A DNA stretch of 55,491 bases from Bacillus glycinifermentans (GTDB lineage Bacteria > Bacillota > Bacilli > Bacillales > Bacillaceae), in contig NZ_LECW02000078.1 in assembly GCF_001042475.2 (NCBI RefSeq), positions 1 through 55,491 of the forward strand. The letters are read 5' to 3'. The notes under the pieces are model-generated. The model ran no database searches and was not told where the DNA came from. It saw nothing but the letters and a program-made list of their open reading frames with translations. The position numbers were made by a program, and so were the translations under genes. Shown here in pieces: positions 1 through 8,859 of the stretch (positions are counted from its first letter, which is position 1; each line of letters opens with the position of its first letter).

Positions 1-13
1 ATTAGGGGGTTAA

Positions 14-502
14 CCCGTTTCCGATAAAACAACTGACTACATTAAAGATCAACTTAAAGATATGATTTACTCCACCTCTGTAACTATAGTGATTATTTCT
101 CCAAATATGAAGGAGAGCAATTGGATTGATTGGGAAATAGAATATTCATTAAAGCAGATAAAGCGTGGAGATAGAACATCAGGTACTAACGGGGTTGTAG
201 GGGTAGTGATGAAACATAATGGAGGTTATTCATGGTTAAGACCTACAACAGAAAATTCCGATGGTCACACTGCGGTACTTACTAAAAATGAATACTTGTA
301 TGACATTATCATTAAGAACAGGTTTAATCAGAAACCTCCTGAATACACTTGTGATGTATGTAAGAATGTTGATATGTTGACAGGTTCCTATATATCTCTG
401 ATTAAAGAAGAAGACTTCTTGAATAATCCTAATAAATATATTGAAAACGCCTATGAAAAGAGTAAAAATACTGACAATTATACTCTGTGTAGACAAAAAT
501 AA
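14..502 (+). pseudogene. TIR-like (DUF1863/ThsB-type) protein, 5' end missing
   Basis: The frame carries the core of a TIR-like domain: an SVTIVIISPN strand followed by SNWIDWEIEYSL, the pattern shared by DUF1863/ThsB-type proteins. Such proteins are typically NAD-cleaving or signal-making effectors of anti-phage defence. The first usual start codon is the ATG at 62, but TIR-like residues (SDKTTDYIKDQLKD) are readable before it back to a stop at 11-13, and no start codon lies between. The N-terminal half of the domain is therefore cut off by a stop or frameshift, or lies outside the window. The C-terminal part (DVCKNVDMLTGSYISL) looks intact. I infer a decayed defence gene; an intact gene with an unusual start cannot be excluded because the window starts here. 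Confidence 0.5.
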
Positions 503-818
<316 letters not shown>

Positions 819-1352
819 TTAAATTAGTGAGACAGAATTTGAAATTTTAGTTTCCGAGGCATACACAACAATTTCTTTTCCCCATTTACGTATATGTTTT
901 TCCGGCGTCATGCCGATCCGTTCGGCAACTTTTCTGGACGCGAGATTTTTAATGTCGATTAAAGACACGAGCTTTTGAACGTTCATGTTTTCAAATCCGT
1001 ACCGTTTGCATGCTGCTGCAGCTTCTGTTGCGTAGCCGTTTCCCCAGACACGCCTTGCAAACGAATAGCCGATTTCCATTTCGCGGACGCCTTCGACTTC
1101 CTGCGGAACGATGCCGCATTGTCCCAAAAATTCGCCCGTTTCTTTATGTTCGGCGATCCAAATCCCTGTGCCGTGTTTTGCGTAGTTGTTTAACATCCTG
1201 TCAATCCATTCGATCGTTTGCTCTTCATCTTTTGTCGACGGATAGTATTCCATTGCGATTGGATCAGAAAAAATCTCCAGCAAATTGCAAACGTCTTTTT
1301 TTGTCATGTGTCGCAATGTGAGCCGCCCGGTCGTTAAAACGATGTCCTTCAT
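819..1352 (-). CDS. GNAT acetyltransferase of the RimJ/RimL type
   Basis: A 177-residue protein with the full GNAT layout: an N-terminal LTTGRLTLRHMTKKD strand-turn, a central GQCGIVP strand, and the acetyl-CoA loop region GYSFARRVWGNGYATEAAAA at about residues 94-113, followed by the VSLIDIKNLASRKVAERIGM segment typical of RimJ/RimL-like enzymes. These transfer an acetyl group from acetyl-CoA to protein N-termini, amino acids or small amines; the substrate cannot be read from sequence. The start is an ATG with a GGAGAGG ribosome site 7 bases upstream. It lies 19 bp after the 86-residue ORF on the same strand, so the two are probably co-transcribed. Confidence 0.85.
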   Translation of the reverse strand: MKDIVLTTGRLTLRHMTKKDVCNLLEIFSDPIAMEYYPSTKDEEQTIEWIDRMLNNYAKHGTGIWIAEHKETGEFLGQCGIVPQEVEGVREMEIGYSFARRVWGNGYATEAAAACKRYGFENMNVQKLVSLIDIKNLASRKVAERIGMTPEKHIRKWGKEIVVYASETKISNSVSLI

Positions 1353-1371
1353 CGGTTTTCCTCTCCTTTGC

Positions 1372-1632
1372 TTATGACGGCGAAATCAGTTCATTATAAA
1401 CCGTTTCCAATTCTTCTAATGAAATATCCCCGTATGTGCACTTGATCACCGCATCGGCGAATTCGTCGTAGTCGTCATCCGTAGAAAAGCCTTGCTGCAG
1501 CTTTTTCGCGTAAGCGTCGATTTGTTCCTTTTGTTTTCGAATGTCCTTTTCCTTACCCGGATAATCCGGCCCGTTGATCAAGCTGCTGTTTTCTTTGACC
1601 AGCAGCATGTACTGTTTTAACGTTTCATTCAT
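1372..1632 (-). CDS. Small hypothetical protein (86 aa)
   Basis: I do not recognise the family. The product is acidic and mostly helical in appearance ([20 protein letters not shown] in the middle), has no signal peptide or membrane segment, and ends in an acidic [14 protein letters not shown] helix. The start ATG has an AAAGGA site about 13 bases upstream, a little far. It sits directly downstream of the endoglucanase gene and upstream of the GNAT gene on the same strand. In B. subtilis a small gene, ynfE, occupies the place next to the same endoglucanase gene; that it is the counterpart is only inference from position. Confidence 0.6.
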   Translation of the reverse strand: MNETLKQYMLLVKENSSLINGPDYPGKEKDIRKQKEQIDAYAKKLQQGFSTDDDYDEFADAVIKCTYGDISLEELETVYNELISPS

Positions 1633-1731
1633 TTTTGGTCACCCGTCCTTTCTATTTTTAATGTTCCTGTTTTGCTCAGCCTGTATGCCCTTTTTCAAAA
1701 ATCTTCCTCTATCATACCACATGCCGAACTG

Positions 1732-1761
1732 AAAAAAACGGACACCGATAATGGTGTCCGT
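1732..1761 (-). terminator. Terminator of the endoglucanase gene
   Basis: Perfect inverted repeat ACGGACACC / GGTGTCCGT with a six-base loop, followed on the minus strand by a run of seven T. It lies 5 bp past the eglS stop codon and separates it from the small downstream gene. Confidence 0.85.
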
Positions 1762-1766
1762 TAGAC

Positions 1767-3329
1767 TTATTTAGGCTCTGTTCCCCAAATCAGCTTGCCG
1801 TTTTCATACAATGTGATTTTTTTTGTATTTTTAAAAGTGGTTGTTGAGTTTGTAAAGGAATAATCACCGTTTTGTGCGTAATTGCTCCAGCCGTCATTGT
1901 GAAGGCGAATCTGGATTTCCCCGGTGCTTGCTCCCGGTGAGAGCTTTCCGTTTTTAAAACCGATTTCAAGATACGTATCTGCGCCCTTTACGGATTTCGT
2001 TAATTTCACGAATTTGTGAGAAATGTTGCTGCAGCCGATTTGAGCGTAGTCGCAGTCGAAATTTTGTCCTTTGCCGTTCGCTTTATACCAGTAGCGAACC
2101 GTCACTTTCTTTAAATCAACCGTTTTTTTGCTGTTGTTTTTAATGTTGAGCTGCGGGCGGATTTGGTTACCGTTCACATTCCCGTCCCCCGCTCTGTATT
2201 GTACAGCGACGCTGTTTCCCTGTTTGCCGCTGTTTTGATCAGAGCTATCTTTGTCCTTTGAATCAGAATGATCTTTGTCCTTTGAGCCGGAATCAGGGCT
2301 GTCTTGTGAGCCGGAGTTATCTTGAGATGAGTCTTCTGAGCTCCGGATATTCTCCCTTACGAATTTTCCGGAGGCGGATAAGTCAGACAGCTTCCACCCT
2401 CCTGTTTTAGACGCTCCAGGATTTAAAGCGGCGGATGATTCCTGTTTGTCAGAAAGGCTCCAGTTGACCCAGCTGATTTTCTTGCTGTTCAGATATTTCA
2501 GCCATTCCCGAGACTGGTCAAGGTATACTCCTCCGTTACCGGAAGCATCGCTTGTCCCCCATTCGGTAACGAAAATCGGAGCGCCTTTGCTTAGTGCATA
2601 ATTCGCTTTATCTCTTAAAGATTGGCCGTGTGTTCCTGCGTAAAAGTGAAGCGAATACATGACATTGGCGTCTTTCAATTGATTATCCGCTGCATCGTTG
2701 ACATCCTGGCTCCACGTTCCTGTGCCGACGATGATGATGTTATCCGGATCGTTTTTGCGGATCACTGAAATCACATCTTCCGCATACGGCTTGATATCGC
2801 GGTTCCAGTTTACATCACCGTTCGGTTCGTTGGCGATTTCATAAATGACGTTCGGCGTATTTCCGTAAAGTTCCGACATTTCTTTGAAAAACTCTTTAGC
2901 CTTTGCTTTATTTTGATTCGGGTTGCCGTCGCTTAAAATATGCCAGTCGATGATGACATAGATGCCGAGTTCTTTTGCCGCTTCAACAGCTTCTTTGACT
3001 TTGTTTTTAACGGACGGATTGTCGACGTAGCCGCCCTCACCCGTGTACATGGCTGCGCGGAATACATTGATGCCCCAGTCATCTCTTAACCATTTTAAGC
3101 TCGATTTGTTGACATAATCACCGTACCACTGCAAACCGTGCGAGCTGATCCCTTTCAATTGCACCGCTTTTCCGCTTTGATTGACAAGCTGTGCGCCTTT
3201 AATCTTAAGCTGGCCGTTTGCGGCAACCGGCGTTTTCGAAGCGGCTGATGCCGCAGGCGCCATCACTCCGCTGAAAACGAGCGCTATTATTGCTAAACAT
3301 GCAATAATTGAACGTTTGAGATATAACAT
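1767..3329 (-). CDS. eglS: Secreted endo-beta-1,4-glucanase, GH5 with CBM3
   Basis: A 520-residue extracellular cellulase that cuts internal beta-1,4 bonds of cellulose and related glucans. Residues 1-30 form a signal peptide (KR, hydrophobic core, ASA cleavage region). The GH5 domain spans about 38-330, with the acid/base in YEIANEPN (E168) and the nucleophile in FVTEWGTS (E256). A polar linker at 331-372, rich in Ser, Asp and Lys with an internal DSKDKD repeat, leads to a family 3 cellulose-binding module at about 373-520. Start: ATG with GGAGG 7 bases upstream. It is the counterpart of B. subtilis eglS (bglC), which also lies close to parC; here nearly 30 kb of other genes separate them. 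A strong terminator follows. Confidence 0.93.
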   Translation of the reverse strand: MLYLKRSIIACLAIIALVFSGVMAPAASAASKTPVAANGQLKIKGAQLVNQSGKAVQLKGISSHGLQWYGDYVNKSSLKWLRDDWGINVFRAAMYTGEGGYVDNPSVKNKVKEAVEAAKELGIYVIIDWHILSDGNPNQNKAKAKEFFKEMSELYGNTPNVIYEIANEPNGDVNWNRDIKPYAEDVISVIRKNDPDNIIIVGTGTWSQDVNDAADNQLKDANVMYSLHFYAGTHGQSLRDKANYALSKGAPIFVTEWGTSDASGNGGVYLDQSREWLKYLNSKKISWVNWSLSDKQESSAALNPGASKTGGWKLSDLSASGKFVRENIRSSEDSSQDNSGSQDSPDSGSKDKDHSDSKDKDSSDQNSGKQGNSVAVQYRAGDGNVNGNQIRPQLNIKNNSKKTVDLKKVTVRYWYKANGKGQNFDCDYAQIGCSNISHKFVKLTKSVKGADTYLEIGFKNGKLSPGASTGEIQIRLHNDGWSNYAQNGDYSFTNSTTTFKNTKKITLYENGKLIWGTEPK

Positions 3330-3696
3330 TGTTTTTCCTCCAAAATGGAAATTTTAAAATTGTGCCGTTTTACGGGGGTTTCTCCCTCCTTTTCTTGCTT
3401 TTGACACGATCCTAATTGTAAAAACCTTTTTATTAATAGTCTATCAACCATATTTCTTGTTTTTAAAAACTTGAAAATCAATCGATTTCCTTATTTCGTA
3501 GGCCGTAATGCTATCTTTGAATAATGTTCAACGAGTAATGAACAGGACTTTGCACATCACTTTTCTTTATATTCACAATTTTATAAATATAGGTAGGGAT
3601 TCTTTTTTCAATAGAGAAGATTTTCGGGAATAAAGATCTAAAATAAAGTCACAGTTTCAGCCTATATTTTGTGTCGTTTTGATGACAAAAATAAAA
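3330..3696. other. Intergenic region upstream of the endoglucanase
   Basis: AT-rich region expected to hold the eglS promoter on the minus strand. A TACAAT hexamer near 3416-3421 (minus) could be a -10, but no -35 at good spacing is present, so I do not call a promoter. No gene, repeat or operator is evident in the rest. Confidence 0.4.
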
Positions 3697-3726
3697 AACC
3701 ACCCGATTCGTTGAAAAGGAATGGTT
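3697..3726 (-). terminator. Probable terminator of the DUF1360 gene
   Basis: On the minus strand an imperfect stem AACCATTCC / GGGTGGTT with a long loop is followed by TTTTTTATTTTTG. It overlaps the stop codon of the DUF1360 gene. Confidence 0.45.
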
Positions 3727-4096
3727 ATTTCTTTAAGTCAGATAAAAAACCGATGAGCTTTGTTCCGATTCCCACAAATGTTTCAAGGATCGCCTGTGCG
3801 CCCGCTATCGACAAAATAAAAATGACCGGGGTTCCCGCTTTCGGAATGAGCAGATAGCCGAGACCGATGATAATGGCGCACCAAATCCCTGCGCACCAAT
3901 AGCAATTCAGCAAATAACCGACGTTCGATTTAGGCACTTTTTTCACGTCGACACGGCCTTTTTCATCGATGATTTTCTTGTTCTTCATAAACGGTTTTCG
4001 AATGAACTCCGTGATTTTGTCAAAGACAATCAAATGGGTTAACCGATAGCTGGCGAGAATCAGCATCACATACGTAAGCCACGATAAATCCTCCAT
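3725..4096 (-). CDS. DUF1360 membrane protein (YjcA-like)
   Basis: A 123-residue protein with three or four hydrophobic segments (LTYVMLILASYRLTHLIVF at the N-terminus, CYWCAGIWCAIIIGLGYLLI in the middle, PVIFILSIAGAQAILETFVG near the end). The motif SYRLTHLIVFDKI and the CYWCAGIWC cysteine patch are typical of DUF1360. B. subtilis members such as YjcA are linked to sporulation; the molecular role is unknown. Start ATG with GGAGG six bases upstream. It is oriented away from the ric gene and toward eglS, with its own terminator candidate. Confidence 0.8.
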   Translation of the reverse strand: MEDLSWLTYVMLILASYRLTHLIVFDKITEFIRKPFMKNKKIIDEKGRVDVKKVPKSNVGYLLNCYWCAGIWCAIIIGLGYLLIPKAGTPVIFILSIAGAQAILETFVGIGTKLIGFLSDLKK

Positions 4097-4183
4097 CCTG
4101 AGCCTCCAATTATACGAAAGTGTCTATGTTTAGGTATTCCCGATTCTTCTTGACTTATTTCGCTTTATGCGATTTTTTCCGAA

Positions 4184-4226
4184 TGTGATGTAGATCACGA
4201 ATTTCTCTTTGTAATCGCGATACATT
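4184..4226 (+). promoter_or_regulatory. Fnr-type promoter of ric
   Basis: Box TGTGA-TGTAGA-TCACG at 4184-4199 followed by a -10-like TACATT at 4221-4226. Box start to -10 start is 37 bp, which puts the box centre 41.5 bp before a predicted start near 4233, the class II activator position. The same geometry recurs at six other promoters in the window. Confidence 0.75.
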
Positions 4227-4265
4227 TAACCTGGAACATCAATATAAGCATCAGGAGGTTTTATA

Positions 4266-4979
4266 ATGGATACAATCTTTGATCAAACAACGAAAACCGG
4301 TGATATTGTTGCACGTTTTCCAAGGGCCAGCCGGCTGTTAAAGGAATATCGAATTGATTTTTGCTGCGGAGGGAACCGTCCGATCGCAGAAGCCATTAAA
4401 GAACAAAATTTAAACGCTGAGGAAGTATTATCAAAAATCAATGCATTATACCAGGAGACTAAAGAGTTAAATGAAACAGAAACAAATTGGAGCGAAGCCC
4501 CCTATTCCCGGCTGATCGATTATGTGGTTCAGACCCACCATGCTTATCTGTTTGAAGTGCTTCCTGAACTGTCAGGCTTTGTCACAAAGGTATACCGCGT
4601 GCACGGCATCCACCATCCGGAGCTGGCCAACGTTCATCAATTGTTTCATCAGCTCAAAGCTGAATTGGAGCACCATTTAATCCAGGAGGAAGAACAGATC
4701 TTTCCGAAAATCAAATCTTACGAAGAAACAAAGTCAGAAGCGCACTTAGCTGAAGCAGTAAAGGCGATCGATGTGCTGGAACAAGAACATGAAGCTTGCG
4801 GCAATATATTGAAAGAGCTCAGAAAAGTAACCAATGACTATGCTCTCCCTGAAGGGGCCTGCACGACATATACACTGACTTACTTAAAACTCGATGAATT
4901 GGAAACAGATATTTTTCAGCACATTCATTTAGAAAATAACATTTTGTTCCCTCGTTTAGAGGCCGAAGCGAAGCACTAA
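4266..4979 (+). CDS. ric: Iron-sulfur cluster repair di-iron protein (Ric/ScdA/YtfE family)
   Basis: A 237-residue cytoplasmic protein of the RIC family that restores iron-sulfur clusters damaged by nitric oxide or peroxide. The N-terminal ScdA_N domain (about 1-60) has the hallmark DFCCGGN with C33-C34. The rest is a hemerythrin-like four-helix bundle with the expected histidines in THHAYLFEVL, HGIHHPELANVH, LEHHLIQEEEQIFP, EQEHEACGN and IFQHIHLENNILFP, which bind a di-iron centre. Start ATG with AGGAGG upstream. An Fnr-type promoter precedes it, and it lies beside nitric oxide reductase, consistent with protection from nitric oxide. The symbols ric, scdA and ytfE are all in use for this family. 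Confidence 0.9.
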   Translation: MDTIFDQTTKTGDIVARFPRASRLLKEYRIDFCCGGNRPIAEAIKEQNLNAEEVLSKINALYQETKELNETETNWSEAPYSRLIDYVVQTHHAYLFEVLPELSGFVTKVYRVHGIHHPELANVHQLFHQLKAELEHHLIQEEEQIFPKIKSYEETKSEAHLAEAVKAIDVLEQEHEACGNILKELRKVTNDYALPEGACTTYTLTYLKLDELETDIFQHIHLENNILFPRLEAEAKH

Positions 4980-5002
4980 GAAACGGAAAAAGTCTCCCGC
5001 GC

Positions 5003-5180
5003 ACCTGCCCCGGGCAGCAATCTTCTTCTGATTCCGGGAAGCACTTGCTCTGTCACATTCTGCTTTCCCATAAATCTTGTAGTAGCGAAGCTCGTGCAGC
5101 TGTTTTAAATCTGCAAAGCTTCGCTCTATTTTTTTGTCTGGCTTTTTTATAATCTTCCCCTCATGTTCCTCTTGAGACAA
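5003..5180 (-). pseudogene. Remnant of an IS1182-family transposase, C-terminal end
   Basis: The minus strand reads KKIERSFADLKQLHELRYYK and later NQKKIAARG, the conserved tail of IS1182-type DDE transposases. Between these blocks the matching residues (GKQNVTEQVL) appear only in a second frame, so at least two small indels have accumulated. The catalytic part is absent. No terminal inverted repeats were found. It lies between ric and the norB terminator and is probably an old insertion scar. Confidence 0.65.
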
Positions 5181-5242
5181 ATATATTCTTCTTTTTGATC
5201 ATCGTATTGAAACTTACACTTTGGATCATTTAGAAAAAACAA

Positions 5243-5269
5243 AAGCTGCCGAGAAAATCTCGACAGCTT
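5243..5269 (-). terminator. Terminator of norB
   Basis: Stem AAGCTG-CGAGA / TCTCG-CAGCTT with a short A loop and one mismatched base per arm, followed on the minus strand by TTTGTTTTTTC. It starts 12 bp after the norB stop. Confidence 0.8.
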
Positions 5270-5281
5270 GATCAAGGATTT

Positions 5282-7636
5282 TTAATCCTCTGACGCAATG
5301 TCTTTTACAGGCAAAGCTTCTCCTTCTCGATGCGTCGGCTTGCGGAGATGGAACAATGCCTTGATGCTGAAAATCAGAAGTAGCACAATGCCGATCAAAA
5401 AGATGGTATCTGGAACAGCACGCCATGTAAGCAGCGTCTGAACTGCGTCCTGCTGCAAAAATTCGGGCGCCCTTGAACTCCAATACCCTTCTTCAAACGC
5501 TTTTTTCAATTGAAGAAAGCCGACCGGAAGCAAGCTGATAAAGACCATTCCGAACAAGCCGACGTTCAGCGTCAAGCATGCGATTTTCAGCCATTTATCA
5601 TTCCATGCACGAGGTTTGACGATATTGCGCAATGTGTACAGCCAAACGGCAATAGCGAACATACCGTATACTCCCATCATCGCCCCGTGTCCGTGGGCAG
5701 GCGTTAAAAACTGACCGTGCTCAAAATAGCTTACGGCAGGCAGGTTGATTAAAAAGCCTAATACACCGGCACCGACCAGATTCCATATGGCCGTTGAAAT
5801 TAAAAACCAGAATGTTGCTTTATATGGGAAATGATGTCCCCCATCCCTCATCATCTTGTATTGTTCATAAGCTTCCAGTACAAGCAGTGTAAGCGGAATA
5901 ACCTCTAAGCAGGAGAAAACCGAACCGAGCCCGATCCATATTTCTGATGAGCCGTTGTAATAATAATGGTGTCCGATTCCGATTACACCGCTTCCCAACA
6001 GCAATATCAGCTGAAAGTAAAGCGCTCTGACGGTTGACTTTTTCGTCACCAAATTCATCTGTACCAGTAAAAAGCCGATGACAACGACGGCAAACACTTC
6101 AAAGATCCCTTCCACCCATAAGTGGATGATCCACCAGCGCCAAAAATCGGACATCGTGATGCTTGTACCCGGGTTGAACATAAAGGCAGCGCCGTAAAAC
6201 AGCGGAATGGCGATTGATGAATAAAACAGCAAATGAATCAAACCGCCTTTATCCGTCTCTTTTTTAAGGCCGCGCTTAATGCCCCTGAAGACGATAAACA
6301 GCCAGATCAGCATGCCCAGTGCGAGTATGATCTGCCAGAATCGGCCAAGTTCAATATATTCCATTCCTTGATGGCCGAATAAAAACCAATTGTTCCCCAA
6401 ATAACCTTTCGCACCGAGCCATTCTCCGATGATTGAGCCGCCGACAAGAAAGATCAACGCCCAGAACAAAATATCGACGAGTAAACCTTGTCTTTTCGGC
6501 TCCCTGCCGCCGACAAGCGGCGCCGCAAAAATTCCCATGCCGAGCCATGAGGTCGCAATCCAAAAGATTGCAAGCTGCAAATGGTACCCTTTGGCGATGC
6601 TAAATGGAAGCAGATTTCTGATCCAATGGATGCCAAAGAAGCTGTCAGGCTCGATATAATAGTGGGCAAGCAATGCCCCCAGCATGGCTTGAACAAAGAA
6701 CAGCAGGGAAACAACGGCAAAATACTTCCCTGTTTTGACTTGCGATAAAGTGAGCGGCTGCTTCTCCAAATCAAAAACCGGGAATTTTCCGTCTTGATAA
6801 GCCTCCTTCATTCCAAGCTTGTAGCGGTAAAACACAAATAAGATGATGCCGACAAATAAAATAAGAATCGTGACGCTGGCGCCGCTCCACCACACCGCGG
6901 CAAATGACATCGTATTGCCGGCTTCTTCATCATACGGCCAGTTGTTTGTATAGGTGATGTCATCCCCGGGCCTCAATGTGCTGGACAGCCAGGACGTCCA
7001 AAAGATAAAATCAGAAACCTGTTTGATCTGATCTCCGCTCGAAATCCACGCTCTGTTGCGGTCAGGCATATGGCTTTCCTTGATCAAACCAGACTCAAGC
7101 CCCCAGCCATCGCCTTTTGTAAATACGTTGCGGTAATGGGTCCGCACTTTTTCGAGTCCGTATACTTGGGCCTGAGTCAGCTGCAATGTGTCAGAATCTT
7201 TGTCATAGCGGTTTTTTCTCATTTCGCTGATCACTTTACTGCGGATCACAGACTGCTTTTCATCGGAAAGCTTGTCGAAGCTTTTTCCATACTGCTTCTG
7301 CGCTTTAAAGTCCTGCATCCCTTTTGTATAAATGTTTAGAGCTTCTGCCGTATAATCAGGCCCCATGTAAGATCCGTGACCCAAAATGGTCCCGTAATCC
7401 ATGAGCGCATATTTTTGAAAGACGGCCTGCCCACCTTTGATCGACGATTTTGTCATCAGCACCTCGCCGTTTGGAGCGGACACTTCAAGCGGTCTTGGCG
7501 CAAGCCCCTTGAAGATCCAATATCCTCCCAATAACAACACCGAAAAGCTTGCAATCAGCGTAAAAACGAGAACCGATTTCAAAAATCCGTTTTTTGCCGG
7601 CTTCTTGTTTGGTACCGTCTCCCTTTGAATTTCCAT
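5282..7636 (-). CDS. norB: Quinol-dependent nitric oxide reductase (qNor)
   Basis: A 784-residue membrane enzyme that reduces two nitric oxide to nitrous oxide with electrons from the quinol pool. The single-subunit qNor layout is clear: one N-terminal membrane helix, a periplasmic-side domain to about residue 220, then about twelve more helices of the heme-copper oxidase fold. Metal-site motifs are visible: GYHLQLAIFW, WWIIHLWVEGIFEVF with the FeB-site Glu, GIGHHYYYNG, and HGHGAMMGVYG. The ATG at 7636 is preferred over the GTG at 7645 because that GTG lies inside the AAAGGAG ribosome site. An Fnr-type promoter lies directly upstream and a terminator follows. No nitric-oxide-forming nitrite reductase is present in the window. 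Confidence 0.93.
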   Translation of the reverse strand: MEIQRETVPNKKPAKNGFLKSVLVFTLIASFSVLLLGGYWIFKGLAPRPLEVSAPNGEVLMTKSSIKGGQAVFQKYALMDYGTILGHGSYMGPDYTAEALNIYTKGMQDFKAQKQYGKSFDKLSDEKQSVIRSKVISEMRKNRYDKDSDTLQLTQAQVYGLEKVRTHYRNVFTKGDGWGLESGLIKESHMPDRNRAWISSGDQIKQVSDFIFWTSWLSSTLRPGDDITYTNNWPYDEEAGNTMSFAAVWWSGASVTILILFVGIILFVFYRYKLGMKEAYQDGKFPVFDLEKQPLTLSQVKTGKYFAVVSLLFFVQAMLGALLAHYYIEPDSFFGIHWIRNLLPFSIAKGYHLQLAIFWIATSWLGMGIFAAPLVGGREPKRQGLLVDILFWALIFLVGGSIIGEWLGAKGYLGNNWFLFGHQGMEYIELGRFWQIILALGMLIWLFIVFRGIKRGLKKETDKGGLIHLLFYSSIAIPLFYGAAFMFNPGTSITMSDFWRWWIIHLWVEGIFEVFAVVVIGFLLVQMNLVTKKSTVRALYFQLILLLGSGVIGIGHHYYYNGSSEIWIGLGSVFSCLEVIPLTLLVLEAYEQYKMMRDGGHHFPYKATFWFLISTAIWNLVGAGVLGFLINLPAVSYFEHGQFLTPAHGHGAMMGVYGMFAIAVWLYTLRNIVKPRAWNDKWLKIACLTLNVGLFGMVFISLLPVGFLQLKKAFEEGYWSSRAPEFLQQDAVQTLLTWRAVPDTIFLIGIVLLLIFSIKALFHLRKPTHREGEALPVKDIASED

Positions 7637-7667
7637 CTGGTTCACTCCTTTCTTATTTGCATGTCCT

Positions 7668-7710
7668 AAGATACTGGATATGCATCACACCGGTTGTGAA
7701 CCAGATCACT
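7668..7710 (-). promoter_or_regulatory. Fnr-type promoter of norB
   Basis: The box occupies 7695-7710 (read on the + strand TGTGA-ACCAGA-TCACT) and a minus-strand -10 TATCTT lies at 7673-7668. Box start to -10 start is 37 bp, giving a predicted start near 7661, about 25 bp before the norB ATG. Confidence 0.75.
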
Positions 7711-7737
7711 TAAATGATGGCAGATTTGTGAATTAAA

Positions 7738-7776
7738 AAAACAGGCTTTCCGTTGAAAAAGGAGAGCCTGTTTTTT
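7738..7776 (-). terminator. Terminator after the Crp-family regulator
   Basis: Inverted repeat ACAGGCT-TCC / GGA-AGCCTGT with one mismatch and a ten-base loop, flanked by A- and T-runs on both sides. It lies between the stop of the regulator gene and the norB promoter, so norB is transcribed independently. Confidence 0.8.
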
Positions 7777-7787
7777 GGCAAAGATAT

Positions 7788-8456
7788 TTATTCACAGCCG
7801 TTCAGCCATTCTTGATCGTGTATCATAATGCCGCTCCTGTCGGAGGAAAGCAGTTTTTTCTTTTTCATTTCATTAAGAGTCCGGTTAATCGTTTCCCTTG
7901 ATGTTCCGACCATATTCGCAAAGTCCTGATTGGTAATCCGCAGATTAATATAAATGCCTTCTCCTTTTTTGACCCCGTGTTCATCTGCCAGCTTCTTTAA
8001 AGCGTGAGTCAGGCGGTGCTGGACGTCTTTTGAAATAAATCCTTGAATGCGTTCCTGCAGATCAAGGATTTTTTTTCCCATGATTTGCATGACTTTCATT
8101 GTCATCTCCGGGTATTTCATGAGCAGTTCATTAAAATCGTCAATGCGTATGACGATTAATTCGGTTTCTTGGACTGCTTCAGCCGTTGCCGGATATGGGG
8201 AGCGGTCAAAAAAACCGACGTGCGGAAACATATCTCCGCTTTGTAAAAGCGAAATCACCTGTTCATTGCCTTCTTCATCAATCTTATAGGTTTTCACAAG
8301 TCCTGATTTGACGAAAAAAACGGCTTCCCTCTCTTCCCCTTCCATAAACACAAACACTCGCGGCTGATATTTCCGCTTTATCGCAATCTGTTCGATTTGG
8401 CTGAATTCTTCGCCATTCAAGCCGCTGAAAATCAGAAACTGTTTCAGAAACTTCAT
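7788..8456 (-). CDS. Crp/Fnr-family regulator without iron-sulfur cysteines
   Basis: A 222-residue transcription factor. Residues about 1-115 form a cyclic-nucleotide-like beta-barrel (FVFMEGEEREAVFFVKSGLV, then GDMFPHVGFF), followed by the long dimer helix and a winged helix-turn-helix at about 165-205 with the recognition segment NQDFANMVGTSRETINRTL. Unlike Fnr it has no cysteine cluster; its only cysteine is next to the C-terminus (NGCE). The SRETINR recognition helix would read a TGTGA-type half-site. It sits upstream of norB on the same strand and after a DUF2164 gene. Nitric-oxide-sensing regulators of denitrification (Dnr/NnrR) have this architecture, so a nitrogen-oxide sensor is a reasonable inference. 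Confidence 0.85.
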   Translation of the reverse strand: MKFLKQFLIFSGLNGEEFSQIEQIAIKRKYQPRVFVFMEGEEREAVFFVKSGLVKTYKIDEEGNEQVISLLQSGDMFPHVGFFDRSPYPATAEAVQETELIVIRIDDFNELLMKYPEMTMKVMQIMGKKILDLQERIQGFISKDVQHRLTHALKKLADEHGVKKGEGIYINLRITNQDFANMVGTSRETINRTLNEMKKKKLLSSDRSGIMIHDQEWLNGCE

Positions 8457-8497
8457 TTAAACCTTCAATCCCTTCAGGCATTTTGCCGGGTCTCCTT

Positions 8498-8737
8498 TCA
8501 AATGCGCCTTTCAAGCGCAAAAAGCTCCTCTTCCATCGCTGCTGCTTTTTCTTCAACAACCCTGCGGCTGTCTTTAAGCGCTTGATTATAAAAGTAGGGG
8601 CCCAGCTTTTCCTTTATGAATTCAAACGTCTGAATCGCCGCAATATCGCCGATGTCTTCCCCTCTTTCTTCATAATAAAAACGTTTAATCTCACTCATGA
8701 CTGCTTGTTTTTCTTCTTGTGTCAGCTGTAAAAACAT
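8498..8737 (-). CDS. DUF2164 family protein
   Basis: A 79-residue soluble protein matching the DUF2164 pattern: a helix-rich IKRFYYEERGEDIGDIAA segment and the conserved GPYFYNQALKDSRRVVEEK stretch. Function unknown. I choose the ATG at 8737 because AAAGGAG lies eight bases upstream; a longer frame to 8761 would start inside the leader. It is the first gene of a two-gene unit with the Crp-family regulator, about 40 bp apart, and is divergent from narK. Confidence 0.75.
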   Translation of the reverse strand: MFLQLTQEEKQAVMSEIKRFYYEERGEDIGDIAAIQTFEFIKEKLGPYFYNQALKDSRRVVEEKAAAMEEELFALERRI

Positions 8738-8859
8738 CAATCGCACTCCTTTTATTTTCATGATAAACGAAAATGTGAAATCAATGAACGAATATTTTTT
8801 TGTAGAACCAATTCATTCTTTTGCCTTCGCCTCTTAAACATCAATCAACCCAATTGCCG

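Noticed and set aside
4956..5180. 74-codon minus-strand gene after ric
   Set aside because: Its middle matches an IS1182-type transposase tail with frameshifts; it is a relic, not an intact gene.
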